Source of the DNA: Terriglobus roseus DSM 18391
Lineage (GTDB): Bacteria > Acidobacteriota > Terriglobia > Terriglobales > Acidobacteriaceae
DNA length: 64,000 bases
Assembly: GCF_000265425.1 (NCBI RefSeq)
Contig: NC_018014.1
Span: 434,001 to 498,000, forward strand
Direction of reading: 5' to 3'
Within the stretch, counting starts at the first letter, position 1, and every line of letters begins with the position of its first letter. A program made the translations under genes and the position numbers. Positions 52,081 through 61,412 of this stretch are shown here, piece after piece. The notes under the pieces were generated by a model. The model ran no database searches, had not been told where the DNA came from, and saw only the letters and a list, made by a program, of their open reading frames with translations.

Positions 52081-53113
52081 GCCCCTCCGTTTTGGCTACT
52101 GGATGCCCGTCTTCGGCGGCTGGCTGCGTAACGTCGAAGACGAAGGCATGGAAGCAAGCTGGGCCTACACGAAGAAGCTCGCCCAGCGCAGCGAACAGAT
52201 CGGCTTTGACCTCAGCCTCGTTGCCGAACTAAACCTCAACGACATCAAGGGCGTCGACGCGCCCAGCCTCGACGCATGGTCCACCGCCGCCGCGCTCGCT
52301 GCCGTCACCGAGACGCTTGAGCTCATGGTCGCCGTGCGCCCAACCTTCCACTCGCCCGCGCTCTTCGCCAAGCAGGCTGCCAACATCGACAACATCAGCA
52401 ACGGTCGCCTCGCCCTCAACGTCGTCTCCTCCTGGTGGCAGGAAGAGGCAAAGATGTACGGGGTCGACTTCGAGCAGCACGACGACCGCTACGGTCGCAC
52501 CGCCGAGTGGCTGGAGGTCGTCAACGCCCTCTGGACTGAGCCCACGCACTCGCACGAAGGCCGCTACTACAAGACGCAGAACACCGTGCTGCAGCCCAAG
52601 CCCGTCCGCTCACCGCGTCCGCCCATCTACGCCGGCGGCGAATCCGAAGCAGCCAAGAACCTGATCGCACAAAAGTGCGACGCCTATGTCATGCATGGTG
52701 ACTCACCCGAACACGTAGCCAGGAAGATTGAAGATATGCGCGAGCGGCGCGAACGCTTCGGTCTCGGTCCCATGCAGTTCGGCGTCGCTGGCTACGCCTT
52801 CACGCGCGAATCGGACGCAGCGGTAAAGACCGAACTCGACCGCATCACCGACGTGAAGAGCAACGCCAAGGGCTTCGCTAACTACCAGCAGTGGCTACAG
52901 GGCACCCAGCTCGAACAGAGCATGTCGCTGCAGGAGTACTCCGTCTCTAACCGAGGCTTGCGCTCCGGCTTAACCGGCACGCCCACCCAGGTCCAGGATC
53001 AGGTAGGCCGCTTCGCCGAGGCCGGCGTCGATCTGCTGCTACTTCAGTTCAGCCCGCAACTCGAAGAGATGGAACGGTTTAGTGATTCCGTAATCTGCCC
53101 GCTCAACGCTTAA
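52070..53113 (+). CDS. LLM-class flavin-dependent monooxygenase (SfnG/SsuD-like)
   Basis: A 347-residue bacterial-luciferase-like TIM barrel. Segments LRFGYWMPVFGGWLRNVEDEG, LFAKQAANIDNISNGRLALNVVSSWWQEEAKMYGV and RPPIYAGGESEAAKNLIA match the FMNH2-dependent sulfone/alkanesulfonate monooxygenase branch. The start is taken as GTG at 52070: AGGAG lies eight bases upstream and the protein then begins directly with the barrel; longer frames overlap the ATP-grasp gene with no family match. It ends in a 4-base overlap with a convergent gene. The linked ATP-grasp enzyme suggests a small biosynthetic or detoxifying pathway. Confidence 0.85.
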   Translation: MPSKPLRFGYWMPVFGGWLRNVEDEGMEASWAYTKKLAQRSEQIGFDLSLVAELNLNDIKGVDAPSLDAWSTAAALAAVTETLELMVAVRPTFHSPALFAKQAANIDNISNGRLALNVVSSWWQEEAKMYGVDFEQHDDRYGRTAEWLEVVNALWTEPTHSHEGRYYKTQNTVLQPKPVRSPRPPIYAGGESEAAKNLIAQKCDAYVMHGDSPEHVARKIEDMRERRERFGLGPMQFGVAGYAFTRESDAAVKTELDRITDVKSNAKGFANYQQWLQGTQLEQSMSLQEYSVSNRGLRSGLTGTPTQVQDQVGRFAEAGVDLLLLQFSPQLEEMERFSDSVICPLNA

Positions 53114-53319
53114 GCGTTCGAACGGCTCGCGGCAATCGCGCCCCAGATCATCGCAATCGGATGCAGTGCCGCAATCGCCCAGCCCAGCGTCGGAATACCC
53201 AGGACCACATACAGCACCAGCATGACGATTGCACCCGTCACCGTGCTGTACAACATGCCAAACGGGCCAAAGAAAAACGTCAGGACTAACGACAACACCA
53301 CACTCTTACGGTTCGCCAT
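53110..53319 (-). CDS. Small two-helix membrane protein
   Basis: A 69-residue hydrophobic protein (MANRKSVVLSLVLTFFFGPFGMLYST), with two membrane helices and a GPFGMLYST turn similar to small TM2-like proteins. The ATG at 53319 is used; the longer frame from 53373 has no membrane character in its extra residues. Its stop overlaps the monooxygenase stop in a TTAA palindrome. Function unknown. Confidence 0.65.
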   Translation of the reverse strand: MANRKSVVLSLVLTFFFGPFGMLYSTVTGAIVMLVLYVVLGIPTLGWAIAALHPIAMIWGAIAASRSNA

Positions 53320-53488
53320 GGTCCCTAGGATGCACGTCGCGGGCGTTAGAGCATAGCCGTCAGGTCGTCCCAAAACGGTACTTACCGCATCCTGCGCAAT
53401 ATTTTCATCTCAGAACCCCTCGCTAAGTCTGATACGCGACAGATTTCAGTACAACTTAAGTAGCATTTTTATGATGAGGTGAAGATGC

Positions 53489-53692
53489 ATGGAACCCCGC
53501 CCTATTCCAGCAAAGATCAAATTCGTACAGAACACGAGTGATGCCATCCTCGTTACCTTCGAGGACGGTAAAGAATTCATCTATCCGGCCAGCATCCTCC
53601 ACTCAGCAATCCCCAAAGATGATGCCGTCGCGCGCCAGGTCAAAGAATCCCTCCGTCGCCGCACACAACAGAAGGCGTCCCTCATCCACTGA
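53489..53692 (+). CDS. Small hypothetical protein
   Basis: A 67-residue protein (MEPRPIPAKIKFVQNTSDAI) with a beta-strand-rich start and basic end. GAGGTGA precedes the ATG at proper spacing, which supports a real gene. No domain recognised; it is alone between convergent neighbours. Confidence 0.55.
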   Translation: MEPRPIPAKIKFVQNTSDAILVTFEDGKEFIYPASILHSAIPKDDAVARQVKESLRRRTQQKASLIH

Positions 53693-53890
53693 TTGTTTCG
53701 TGGGTAAGCAAACCCCGAGCCTCCGAGTCTCGCAGTCCCAAATGCAATAGCGAATCAGGCAGGGAAAGCAACTGAAGCCATGCGGTGGCTCGCTTCCACG
53801 GCAGTCTGTCGCTGGGAAGGGCGCGCGCAAACTCAGCACGCCCATCTCTCTCACCACGGTCTGGCCCAGCAAAACCCTGATCGCAGGTAG

Positions 53891-54334
53891 CTACCCGCGT
53901 CCAATCGCCACCACGTAGTAGTTCGCCGCAACATCGCCCACGCACTTCACGGCATGCAACACGTTCGATCCCACAAAGAACACGCCACCCGGCCCCGCCA
54001 CGGTCTTCGTCCCATCGTTATCGAACTCCAGCAGACCCGACCGCACCAGCATCAACTCCGAGTGGATATGCCGGTGCGCCAGGTGCGGCATCTGCCCCGG
54101 AGGCAGCGTCGTCTCATGCACCTCCAACCCTTCACCCGTAGCCAGCGCCCCCTGCAGCACCACCTGATCCTCCTGCCCATGCGCCAGATGCACCCGAGGC
54201 AGATCCTCAAACTGGTACACCTTCGAATCCTTCAACAGAGGCTCCGCAGCCGAGCCGGTTTTAGCCTCTGCCACAAGCCCTTTACCCAGCAAAGCCGAAG
54301 CCGAAACAGCAATCATCATCTCGCGTCGATTCAT
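53891..54334 (-). CDS. Exported cupin-domain protein
   Basis: A 147-residue protein with an N-terminal signal of Tat type (MNRREMMIAVSASALLG). The cupin barrel has the metal motif HLAHRHIHSELMLVRSG and a second motif FVGSNVLHAVKCVG, so a metal-dependent dioxygenase or sugar-binding role is possible. The second ATG (54334) is chosen because AAGGAG then lies at six bases. No operon partner. Confidence 0.75.
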   Translation of the reverse strand: MNRREMMIAVSASALLGKGLVAEAKTGSAAEPLLKDSKVYQFEDLPRVHLAHGQEDQVVLQGALATGEGLEVHETTLPPGQMPHLAHRHIHSELMLVRSGLLEFDNDGTKTVAGPGGVFFVGSNVLHAVKCVGDVAANYYVVAIGRG

Positions 54335-54498
54335 ACTCATCTCCTTCCGAGATTCGTAAGAGTACTACCCGATTTACGGTTGAAAGGGAAAGCGTAGGGG
54401 CGGGACGTCACCAGCGTCGACTGCCATGCAGCCGTTCCTGAAGTGTCGGTCATCCGTGGAGAACAGCCTGCAGCTCTCCATCAAGAACGAAGAGCAAA

Positions 54499-54575
54499 TG
54501 GTGAACCAGGCAGGACTCGAACCTGCGACCCTCTGCTTAGAAGGCAGATGCTCTATCCGGCTGAGCTACTGGTTC
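54499..54575 (-). tRNA. tRNA-Arg(TCT)
   Basis: On the minus strand the 77 bases form a cloverleaf: acceptor GAACCAG/CTGGTTC, D arm GCTCAGCCGGATAGAGC, anticodon stem TCTGC/GCAGA with loop CTTCTAA (anticodon TCT), T arm GCAGG-TTCGAGT-CCTGC and encoded CCA. It reads AGA/AGG arginine codons. Confidence 0.95.
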
Positions 54576-54618
54576 CCTGCAGTTAGCTTACCGCGCGGGA
54601 CCGATCCCAGCGCAAGCA

Positions 54619-55212
54619 TTAGCGCCCCAGCAGTTCCTTCGCCCGCAACAGCGCCGTAACGGCCCGCAGAGCCTCGTCCCACCGCTCTGCCGCCTCCGTC
54701 TCATCCACGCCCACGGCCTTCACATACAGCGTCACGGCAAATCCCTCGCCCACCGCGCCCTCCAGCTCCACCACCGCCGGCCGCAGAACATACTCGGCCT
54801 GCGCCAGCGAGTACGGCAGCTCCACCGCCATGCGGTCCAGCCGGTACAGCATCTGCTCCATCCGGTGCCGAGACGCAAACACCGTCCGCTCGCGCCACAC
54901 CATGTCGATGTAGCAGACCATCCCGGCCGTCGCCACGGCGTCTTCCACCATCAGGTCCATCTGCGCGGCTTCAAGCTCGTCCGCGTCCATCGACCACACA
55001 TCACACTTCGCCGTGAACACCGGTGACCGGGGCCCGTTCAGCGCACGCAACGCCGCCAGCAGCGCCGGGTGATCGTTCGCTTCCTCAATGTCATCCAGCG
55101 CATACGGATCCTCGCGCAGGTCCACCCAGTGCAGCGCACCATCCGGCGAACTCCACGGCACCACCAGCACGGGATCGTCCGCACCACACTCTGCGGTCCA
55201 CTCACTCAGCAA
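54619..55212 (-). CDS. Conserved hypothetical protein, unknown function
   Basis: A protein of about 197 residues with many acidic residues (VDLREDPYALDDIEEANDHPALLAAL) and an Ala/Glu-rich helical tail. No named domain recognised. The start is uncertain: a TTG at 55212 overlaps the stop of the upstream hydrolase gene, so the two are probably coupled. Frames further upstream lie inside the hydrolase gene. Confidence 0.6.
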   Translation of the reverse strand: MLSEWTAECGADDPVLVVPWSSPDGALHWVDLREDPYALDDIEEANDHPALLAALRALNGPRSPVFTAKCDVWSMDADELEAAQMDLMVEDAVATAGMVCYIDMVWRERTVFASRHRMEQMLYRLDRMAVELPYSLAQAEYVLRPAVVELEGAVGEGFAVTLYVKAVGVDETEAAERWDEALRAVTALLRAKELLGR

Positions 55213-56270
55213 ATCGGCACCCGGTCTCTCGTGGCCGTCGCTGCCGCGCACGTCCGCACAAACTGCAGCAACATCTTCTCCGCCCAATACCCGTCGTAGT
55301 TCTCCGCCGGCTCCTCCAGAAACGCGCAATGGCCGCCATGCGCCGGCTCCAGCAGCGTCACATGGCTGTTCGCCCGCAGCTTCTCGCGCGTCGAAGCCGT
55401 CAGCCGGATAAACGGATCATCGCAGGCATGCAGCACCAGCGTCGGCACAGCAATCTTGTCCATCACCCGTCCCGCCGCCGCGCGAGCGTAATAATCATCC
55501 GCGCCCGTAAAGCCGCAATACGGCGTCATCACCAACTCATCAAAGTCGCGGATCGACGACACCTTTACCGCGCGCTTTCTATCGAAGACTCCGGGATAAA
55601 GCTCTACCTTGCGCCGGTAGCGCTTCAGCAGGTTCCGCAAAAATCTCTTTTCATAGATTCGATTCGACCAGTGGTGCAGGGCATCCGCACTATCCCCCAG
55701 ATCCATCGGGGGCGAAACCGCAACCACCCCAATCAACGCATCCGGAGCACCCGCCGCCAGCTCGCCCGCCGCCTTCAGCACCAGGTTGCCGCCCATGCTG
55801 TAACCCGCCAGCGCCACACGCCGGCACCCGCGCTGCACCAGCCACTGCAGCACCGCCTTCGCATCGCCGCTCAAACCCGAGTGATACAGCGTCGGCGAGA
55901 GCGCGTCGGTACCGCCGCAGTTGCGCATGTTCATCCGAACCACGTTACATCCCGCGGCATACAGCTTGTTCGCATTGCCAATCACGTACTGCGAATGCGA
56001 CGACCCCTCCAGCCCATGCACCAGCACCACCGTCACGGCATTCGGAGCATCCGGCTGCCAGTGGCAGTGGCACAGCAGCCGCGTCGGCAGCGTGCGATCC
56101 AGCGCAACGGCAGCAGGCAGCGCCTGCATCTCCGTCGGCAGCGGAGCAGGGATCAGCTCCGTCGCTGCCGGCGGCAACCGATCCACACGCGGCAGAAAAT
56201 TGCCCACGATGGTCTGCAGGTGGCCGTTCGAGAGCCAGCGTCGCGGATGAAATGGAATCGTGGCGTCCAA
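55206..56270 (-). CDS. Alpha/beta hydrolase, YheT-like
   Basis: A 354-residue serine hydrolase of the YheT/EMB8 family. The oxyanion and nucleophile region is VVLVHGLEGSS and the elbow GYSMGGNLVL (Ser); Asp is in HACDDPFI and His in HGGHCAFLEE. YheT-type proteins are thought to be esterases acting on membrane or lipid substrates. The start is TTG at 56270 with no strong ribosome-binding site. Followed by an overlapping hypothetical gene. Confidence 0.85.
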   Translation of the reverse strand: MDATIPFHPRRWLSNGHLQTIVGNFLPRVDRLPPAATELIPAPLPTEMQALPAAVALDRTLPTRLLCHCHWQPDAPNAVTVVLVHGLEGSSHSQYVIGNANKLYAAGCNVVRMNMRNCGGTDALSPTLYHSGLSGDAKAVLQWLVQRGCRRVALAGYSMGGNLVLKAAGELAAGAPDALIGVVAVSPPMDLGDSADALHHWSNRIYEKRFLRNLLKRYRRKVELYPGVFDRKRAVKVSSIRDFDELVMTPYCGFTGADDYYARAAAGRVMDKIAVPTLVLHACDDPFIRLTASTREKLRANSHVTLLEPAHGGHCAFLEEPAENYDGYWAEKMLLQFVRTCAAATATRDRVPIC

Positions 56271-56363
56271 AGGGGATGCCTGTATTGCACCACACTTGCG
56301 ACCCGGACCGGTAGTGCAGGGAAGTGCACCAAGTGTCTGTTCCTCAATCCCTATTCCTCAACC

Positions 56364-57158
56364 TCACGCCATCATCGCCGTCACGGCCGACTTCAACAGC
56401 ACAAACACCAGCCACACCCCAAACACCATCGCCACGCCGTTCTTCACCTTCACACGAGCCACAATCGCCGCTCCGATCGCCATCAGCGCCAGCGACCAAA
56501 GCGTGAAGATGTCGACCGAAGACAGCGCCGACTTCAGAAACGCCGAAGAGTCCGCACCCAGGAAGAACCCGGGATTCGTACCGATCGGATCATTGATGTT
56601 GAAGTTCTCGGAACCGCCCGCATACATCAGCCCAACGATCAGCAACGATCGAAGGATGCCCGGCAGTGACGCAAACATCGTCACCGCAAACATCCCCTTG
56701 AACGTCCCGCTGCCGCCCAGCACAAAGTTGAACCCAACCCAAAGCAACAGCGCAAAGATGGCGCAGTAAAGCGGCACCGTCAGCAGGAACGAAGACAGCA
56801 CCACACCCATCACAACCCGCGTTCCGGTCATGATCTGCGCCCGCTGCTCCGGCGTCGACTCCTGGTAGCGCTGCTCCTGCTTCGGATTGGTGTGGATGGC
56901 ACTCGCAGCCAGCGCCGGCAGACCGATCTTGGTAACAGCCGCGCCGCTGAACAGGTAGCTGAACAGCACCACCAGCAAAAACGGCAACCACCACGACTGG
57001 CTCCGCCGCAGGTCAGCAAAAGTCTTCGTGGGCGCTACGAACGTATTGGTTACGCGCTGTACTTCGGTCAACGCAGGCTGGTCATCATAAGCATCGCGAG
57101 GACCCGCCATCGGCAGATCCGCATAACGAACAGCAGCAGGAAAAGCAGCATCCGGCAT
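56364..57158 (-). CDS. Yip1-domain membrane protein
   Basis: A 264-residue integral membrane protein. A soluble head (residues 1-50) ends in the motif PTKTFADLRRSQSWWLPFLLVVLFSYL, followed by five helices of the YIP1 (PF04893) fold (GFNFVLGGSGTFKGMFAVTMFASLPGILRSLL). The function of bacterial members is unknown, possibly lipid or protein trafficking at the membrane. The ATG at 57158 is preferred over the GTG at 57167. Confidence 0.8.
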   Translation of the reverse strand: MPDAAFPAAVRYADLPMAGPRDAYDDQPALTEVQRVTNTFVAPTKTFADLRRSQSWWLPFLLVVLFSYLFSGAAVTKIGLPALAASAIHTNPKQEQRYQESTPEQRAQIMTGTRVVMGVVLSSFLLTVPLYCAIFALLLWVGFNFVLGGSGTFKGMFAVTMFASLPGILRSLLIVGLMYAGGSENFNINDPIGTNPGFFLGADSSAFLKSALSSVDIFTLWSLALMAIGAAIVARVKVKNGVAMVFGVWLVFVLLKSAVTAMMA

Positions 57159-57265
57159 AGCACCCACCCCGGTCCCTCAAGATGGCTGAAATTCTAGCGC
57201 CACCCCCGCACGCCGCCACAAGAAAAATCCGCATCTGTCGGCCACCCCACGTCCAAATTGGGTGC

Positions 57266-57291
57266 CCCACATCTCGCGTTTGAGATGTGGG
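57266..57291. repeat. Short palindromic hairpin repeat
   Basis: A perfect 10-bp stem (CCCACATCTC / GAGATGTGGG) with a 6-base loop lies between the Yip1 and acyltransferase genes. It has the same caps (CCCA...TGGG) as the hairpins at 61543-61665 and 62960-62991, so it is a dispersed repeat rather than a simple terminator. Confidence 0.65.
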
Positions 57292-57312
57292 TTCGTGGCG
57301 GCGCCAAAAGTA

Positions 57313-58479
57313 TCAACCCTGCTGCAAGCGCAGCCGCCGATTCAACGGCTCCGAGAAGAACTTTGCGACCAGCCAGCCAAGCGGCGCACTCAACAGCAGC
57401 ATCAACGCAATCCACGCCAAAACGCCGTAGTGCAGTCCCCGCCCGTACGTCGTCCCAACATGCAGCGCCAGCATCGTGATCCAAACCACGACGAACTCAT
57501 GCGTCAGGTAGACCTCATAGCTGTGCCGGCCAAACCATCGCAGTGGCGCAGTCCATCGGCGTCCCGCACGGTTGCGCAATACCAAAGCCGCCATCACAAC
57601 GCAGGTGCCGAACGTCAGCAGGGAATCATCCAGATCACGCACATCGAGATACTTGTGCCACCGGCCGATCGGAAAGGGCGGTGCAGCAACGAACATCAGA
57701 ATCGCGCCCATCCAAGCCAACATCAGCAGCCGAACGTCCGACGGCACCGTTCGGCGCCTCTGCAGCCGCGTGACCACCAGCGCGGCTAAACAACCCATGG
57801 CGATCGAACCCATACCGCCCAGGTATGACTTTTCCGCATACAGTTCCGTCGGCGCCCACGCCGTGCGTGCAATCGGTGCCAGCACCATCAACAGCACGGC
57901 GAGCCCCACAAAGTACAACATGCCGCGGCGCGCTCGGAGGAGCGCAACGCACACCAGCGGAAAGAAGAGATAGAACATCTCCTCCACCGACAACGACCAC
58001 ATCACATCCCAGTTGGCCGGCAGATATCCATAACGAGCCTCAAGCCAGTTCAGATGAAATGTAAGCGCAGAGAACAACGCGCGCGGCAACGTCACGCCTG
58101 GCGTATGAACATGAAAGCCACTCGCATGCGCCAGGTGCAGCCCACTCAACACCGCCAACACCAGCAATAATAACGGTGCAATCCGGGCAAAGCGTATCCG
58201 GTAGAAGACCTTCGCACGCATCGCCGCCAGCGAGCCGAAACGGCGCAGCGACGTATACGTAATCAGAAATCCAGACACGGCAAAGAACACCGTAACGCCA
58301 TTGCCGCCATTCAGAAACAACAGGCGAAACAGCGGCAGCGGCAACAGTCCACGAGCCGAGTGGCCCTCAAGGAAAAGTCGCAGATACCCATGGAGCAGGA
58401 CCACGGCAACAATCGAAATGCCGCGCAGAACATCCACGCCATCAAACCGCTGCGTCGCCTCTGCGGCAACCGGCACCAT
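57313..58479 (-). CDS. Acyltransferase family 3 (OafA/YrhL-like) membrane protein
   Basis: A 388-residue integral membrane acyltransferase. The catalytic region is FDGVDVLRGISIVAVVLLHGYL with the R and H of the family (R-x10-H), followed by GNGVTVFFAVSGFLITY and about ten helices. It O-acetylates or otherwise acylates an envelope polysaccharide or glycolipid. The ATG at 58479 is chosen; extension to 58701 enters the upstream gene in a Ser/Arg-rich stretch without homology. Confidence 0.85.
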   Translation of the reverse strand: MVPVAAEATQRFDGVDVLRGISIVAVVLLHGYLRLFLEGHSARGLLPLPLFRLLFLNGGNGVTVFFAVSGFLITYTSLRRFGSLAAMRAKVFYRIRFARIAPLLLLVLAVLSGLHLAHASGFHVHTPGVTLPRALFSALTFHLNWLEARYGYLPANWDVMWSLSVEEMFYLFFPLVCVALLRARRGMLYFVGLAVLLMVLAPIARTAWAPTELYAEKSYLGGMGSIAMGCLAALVVTRLQRRRTVPSDVRLLMLAWMGAILMFVAAPPFPIGRWHKYLDVRDLDDSLLTFGTCVVMAALVLRNRAGRRWTAPLRWFGRHSYEVYLTHEFVVVWITMLALHVGTTYGRGLHYGVLAWIALMLLLSAPLGWLVAKFFSEPLNRRLRLQQG

Positions 58480-58507
58480 TGCAGGAACCGTCGCTTGGGC
58501 CAAGCGA

Positions 58508-60679
58508 CTACCGCAAGCCCGTAGCAAGAATCGCAGTAGGCAGTCGCCGATGCTTCTGCTCCGGCTCCGGTGCCTTAGCCTGCTGCAGCGTCCGCTCCGG
58601 CAGTGGCTCCGCAGGAGTCGTATGCTTCCGCGCCGGCAGTCCCAGGTAGCGACGATAGATGCTGATGTGGAAGCAGGCCTGCTGGAACTCCTCCTCCACA
58701 TCGATCTTGCCTTCGCTCTCCACCGGTGTCAGGTACGCGCGCATCCACGCAATCTCCGTCACGCTCATCCCATGCTTGGCAATGTCCACGGCCTGCCCGT
58801 AGAGGTGCGGCGAAGCGACCTCGCCCGTTGGCGGCGCAGCATTGCCGTTGATGCGGACCAGCCGCTTCTGAAACTCCACCGTACGTGCCGCGCTCGTCAC
58901 AATCAGCGGCGTGCCAAAGCGCGCATAGTGCGCCCGCGATAGATCGTTCAGAAAACGAACCGACCACGGCCGCGCATACCGGCGGTTCGCCGGTAACCGG
59001 TCATCCACCTCAATCGCCGCATTGTCCGGCAACGCCACCAGCAGCTTGTACCGGCGCATATCCAGCAACTGGTTATCGTCTTCAATGCGATCCAGGCCAT
59101 CCGCAATCGCCATCTGGTTCTGGTGAACCAGGATTTCGTGCGTACCCTTCATCGCGGGAATCATCATCAGCTTGCCGCGGTCGTCGTACAGGTTCACCTT
59201 CACGGTTGAGGTCGTCGCACGAAGCGCATCGTCATCCTCGCCGCTGCCCACCGGCGTCAGCACCGGCTTCGGATCCGCCTTGAACGACTTCGCCGCCAGC
59301 GTCACCGCGCTGCGGGCAGTCGTAACCGGATCGCTGTTGTCATCAAACGTCTCGTCGGTCAGCCCCGCAACCGTCTGCGGATCCATCTGCTGGTTCTTGC
59401 CCGCAGCATTCACCGCGCTCACCGCGGGCGTCGCTCCATGCGCAATCGACACCGGCTTCGGCAGTTGCAGCTTCGGCGTAGGAGCCATCGCAGTCTGCTC
59501 CGCAATCGCACGCACGCTGGGCCGCTTGCCATCCGTCTGGTTCAGCGCATCGGCAGACTTCGCCAGCACATCCGCATCCGTGTGTTTGTTCACGTGCTTG
59601 TCAGGGTTCTCAGACTTCGGCGTCGTCAACGTCGCCTGCCGCGGCTGAAATTCGGCCGAGGTCGCCGATGCCTTCAGCAGATCGCCATGCGTAAAGGGCA
59701 GCGCCACACGCTCCGTCGGCGCCGTTCCAGGAATCTGCGTGGACGCTTCCGCTGCGTCATCGTCCGCAGTCGTATGCGCCTGCGCCTCTGCAGCCGCCGC
59801 ACGAATCGCCTGCGTCTTTATCTGCAGTGCACGGTCAAAGTCCGCAACCGTAGCCTTTCGCGCCACCGGGGAAAGGTCCGGCGCAGCTTCGGTGTGGGCA
59901 GCCATCTTCGGCTTCGTAGCCGGCGGCGTCACGCGCACAATCGGTGCAGGAGTCACACCGGTGGTGTCGTCATCATCATCGCCATCCGCATCCGCCACAA
60001 CAACCGGAGCTGCCGGACGCACTGCCTTCACAGGCTTCTCCGGCGGCTTTACCGCAGGTGCAATTCCCGGCGCGGGCATCGCCAATCCATGGGACTGGTA
60101 CCAGGCATGCACGCGATCCAGCGTCTCGCGATCCGCCGCAGTCTCTGGGGCTTCCTTCGCGGGCGCTGCGCTTCGTGCGGAAGCAGTGTTCCGTGCTGAA
60201 GCTGTGTTCCGTACAGGAGCGGCATTGCTCGCTTCAACGGCCATCGAGCGTGACGATCCACGACCGGAACGGCTCGACACCGCCGCTACATGGCGGCTTG
60301 ACTTGCGAGCTGCGGCAGCTTCCGCTACAGCCTCTTCTGCGGCCTCGCGACGTGCGTCCGCAGCAGCGCGGCGGCTCTCCGCAGGCGTCATGTGGCGTGA
60401 AGATTTGGAAGAAGATCGAGAGGTGGCCTCGGCACGCGCTAATTCCGCGTTGCCGTGACGGCCCTTCGCAGGAGCAGCCGCAACCGCACGGCCGCGAGCT
60501 GCCTTCGCAACGGGCGCAGCCGCTGTATGGCGAGCGGGTGCAGCCTTCGCATGCAAGGGTGCCGCAGCGTGCCGTGTGGCGGCGACTGAGGCGCAGGGCA
60601 GCAGTGTTGCTGCAAGCGCCAGCGCCAGCGCACGCACTGGCAGGCGGCGGGGAGCGAATCCGATTGGGGGTGCGGACAT
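58508..60679 (-). CDS. Exported DUF5715-like protein with M15/VanY-type peptidase domain and long linker
   Basis: A 723-residue exported protein. The signal peptide is at the N-terminus; some 450 residues of Ala/Lys/Glu/Arg-rich low complexity follow. The C-terminal domain (about 500-690) has LIVTSAARTVEFQKRL, SPHLYGQAVDIAKHG and EIAWMRAYL, where His and Asp of HLYGQAVDI match the zinc ligands of peptidase M15/D,D-carboxypeptidases. It may bind or trim peptidoglycan, with the linker spanning the wall. The ATG at 60679 immediately precedes the signal. Confidence 0.8.
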   Translation of the reverse strand: MSAPPIGFAPRRLPVRALALALAATLLPCASVAATRHAAAPLHAKAAPARHTAAAPVAKAARGRAVAAAPAKGRHGNAELARAEATSRSSSKSSRHMTPAESRRAAADARREAAEEAVAEAAAARKSSRHVAAVSSRSGRGSSRSMAVEASNAAPVRNTASARNTASARSAAPAKEAPETAADRETLDRVHAWYQSHGLAMPAPGIAPAVKPPEKPVKAVRPAAPVVVADADGDDDDDTTGVTPAPIVRVTPPATKPKMAAHTEAAPDLSPVARKATVADFDRALQIKTQAIRAAAAEAQAHTTADDDAAEASTQIPGTAPTERVALPFTHGDLLKASATSAEFQPRQATLTTPKSENPDKHVNKHTDADVLAKSADALNQTDGKRPSVRAIAEQTAMAPTPKLQLPKPVSIAHGATPAVSAVNAAGKNQQMDPQTVAGLTDETFDDNSDPVTTARSAVTLAAKSFKADPKPVLTPVGSGEDDDALRATTSTVKVNLYDDRGKLMMIPAMKGTHEILVHQNQMAIADGLDRIEDDNQLLDMRRYKLLVALPDNAAIEVDDRLPANRRYARPWSVRFLNDLSRAHYARFGTPLIVTSAARTVEFQKRLVRINGNAAPPTGEVASPHLYGQAVDIAKHGMSVTEIAWMRAYLTPVESEGKIDVEEEFQQACFHISIYRRYLGLPARKHTTPAEPLPERTLQQAKAPEPEQKHRRLPTAILATGLR

Positions 60680-60968
60680 GCCGTTGGGCCGGCCGCGGAG
60701 ATCTACATCAGAGCCCCTTCAGCCTATGGTGCGGCGCACCCGTCCACCAAGTGTTCAGCCGGGTTCGTAACTGATCGGTTACGTGCCAAATTTGGCGCAT
60801 CTGTCGCATCCGCAGTGCAAAAGCCGGTACCGATCCCCCGCCCAACATACAGATCCCCGTCCATACCCATCGCCTGAACAGAAATCGAACGTTGCAACCA
60901 TCCCATCGTGCAGCGCCGCCCAACCAGCACACAGAGTCAGGATCAACAACGTACCCTGATAACAGCCG
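60680..60968. other. Divergent intergenic region
   Basis: The 289 bases between the leftward DUF5715 gene and the rightward lipoprotein gene contain no recognised gene. Rightward and leftward frames here have no domain. Confidence 0.4.
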
Positions 60969-61412
60969 ATGCCCTTCGCCACGCCCAACCGAATTCCGCC
61001 GCTCGCCCTGGCCGCCCTCGCCTTCACCCTGATCGGCTGTGGCCCCGCGGTCGAGCCGCCGCCAACCTTCCATCCGTCCACACCCCAGGAAGCCGCGGCG
61101 CTCAATCACTTCGTCACGAACGTGAAACCGGTCTTCCGTCAGAACTGTTATCGCTGCCACGCTGGCATGAATCACAAGGGCGGATTTAACCTCTCCACGC
61201 GAGAGGCGCTGCTCAAAGGCGGCGAAAGCGACAAGGTCGTCCTCATCCCGGGCCAACCGGACCAGAGCCTGCTGCTGCAACTCATCAAGCACCAGGGCCC
61301 AGCCGGCCCCAACGGCCACCCAGGCCCCATGCCACCCAAAGGCCAGCTGGCCCCCGAAGAGATCGCCGCCATCAGCAAATGGATAGACGACGGCGCAATC
61401 ATGGACCGCTAG
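60969..61412 (+). CDS. Cytochrome c-like (PSCyt1-type) lipoprotein
   Basis: A 147-residue lipoprotein: lipobox LIGC (Cys 24), then a single heme-binding motif CYRCH in FRQNCYRCHAGMNHKGGF. The frame LSTREALLKGGESDKVVLIPGQPDQSLLLQLI ... ISKWIDDGAIM is typical of the planctomycete-type cytochrome C domain, with Met-Pro ligand region GPMPPKGQL. It may shuttle electrons at the periplasmic face or outer membrane. The ATG at 60969 gives the lipoprotein signal. Confidence 0.85.
   Translation: MPFATPNRIPPLALAALAFTLIGCGPAVEPPPTFHPSTPQEAAALNHFVTNVKPVFRQNCYRCHAGMNHKGGFNLSTREALLKGGESDKVVLIPGQPDQSLLLQLIKHQGPAGPNGHPGPMPPKGQLAPEEIAAISKWIDDGAIMDR

Noticed and set aside
60708..61319. 203-codon leftward frame opposite the cytochrome c-like lipoprotein gene
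   Set aside because: It lies over a gene with lipobox and CxxCH motif and shows no family features itself.
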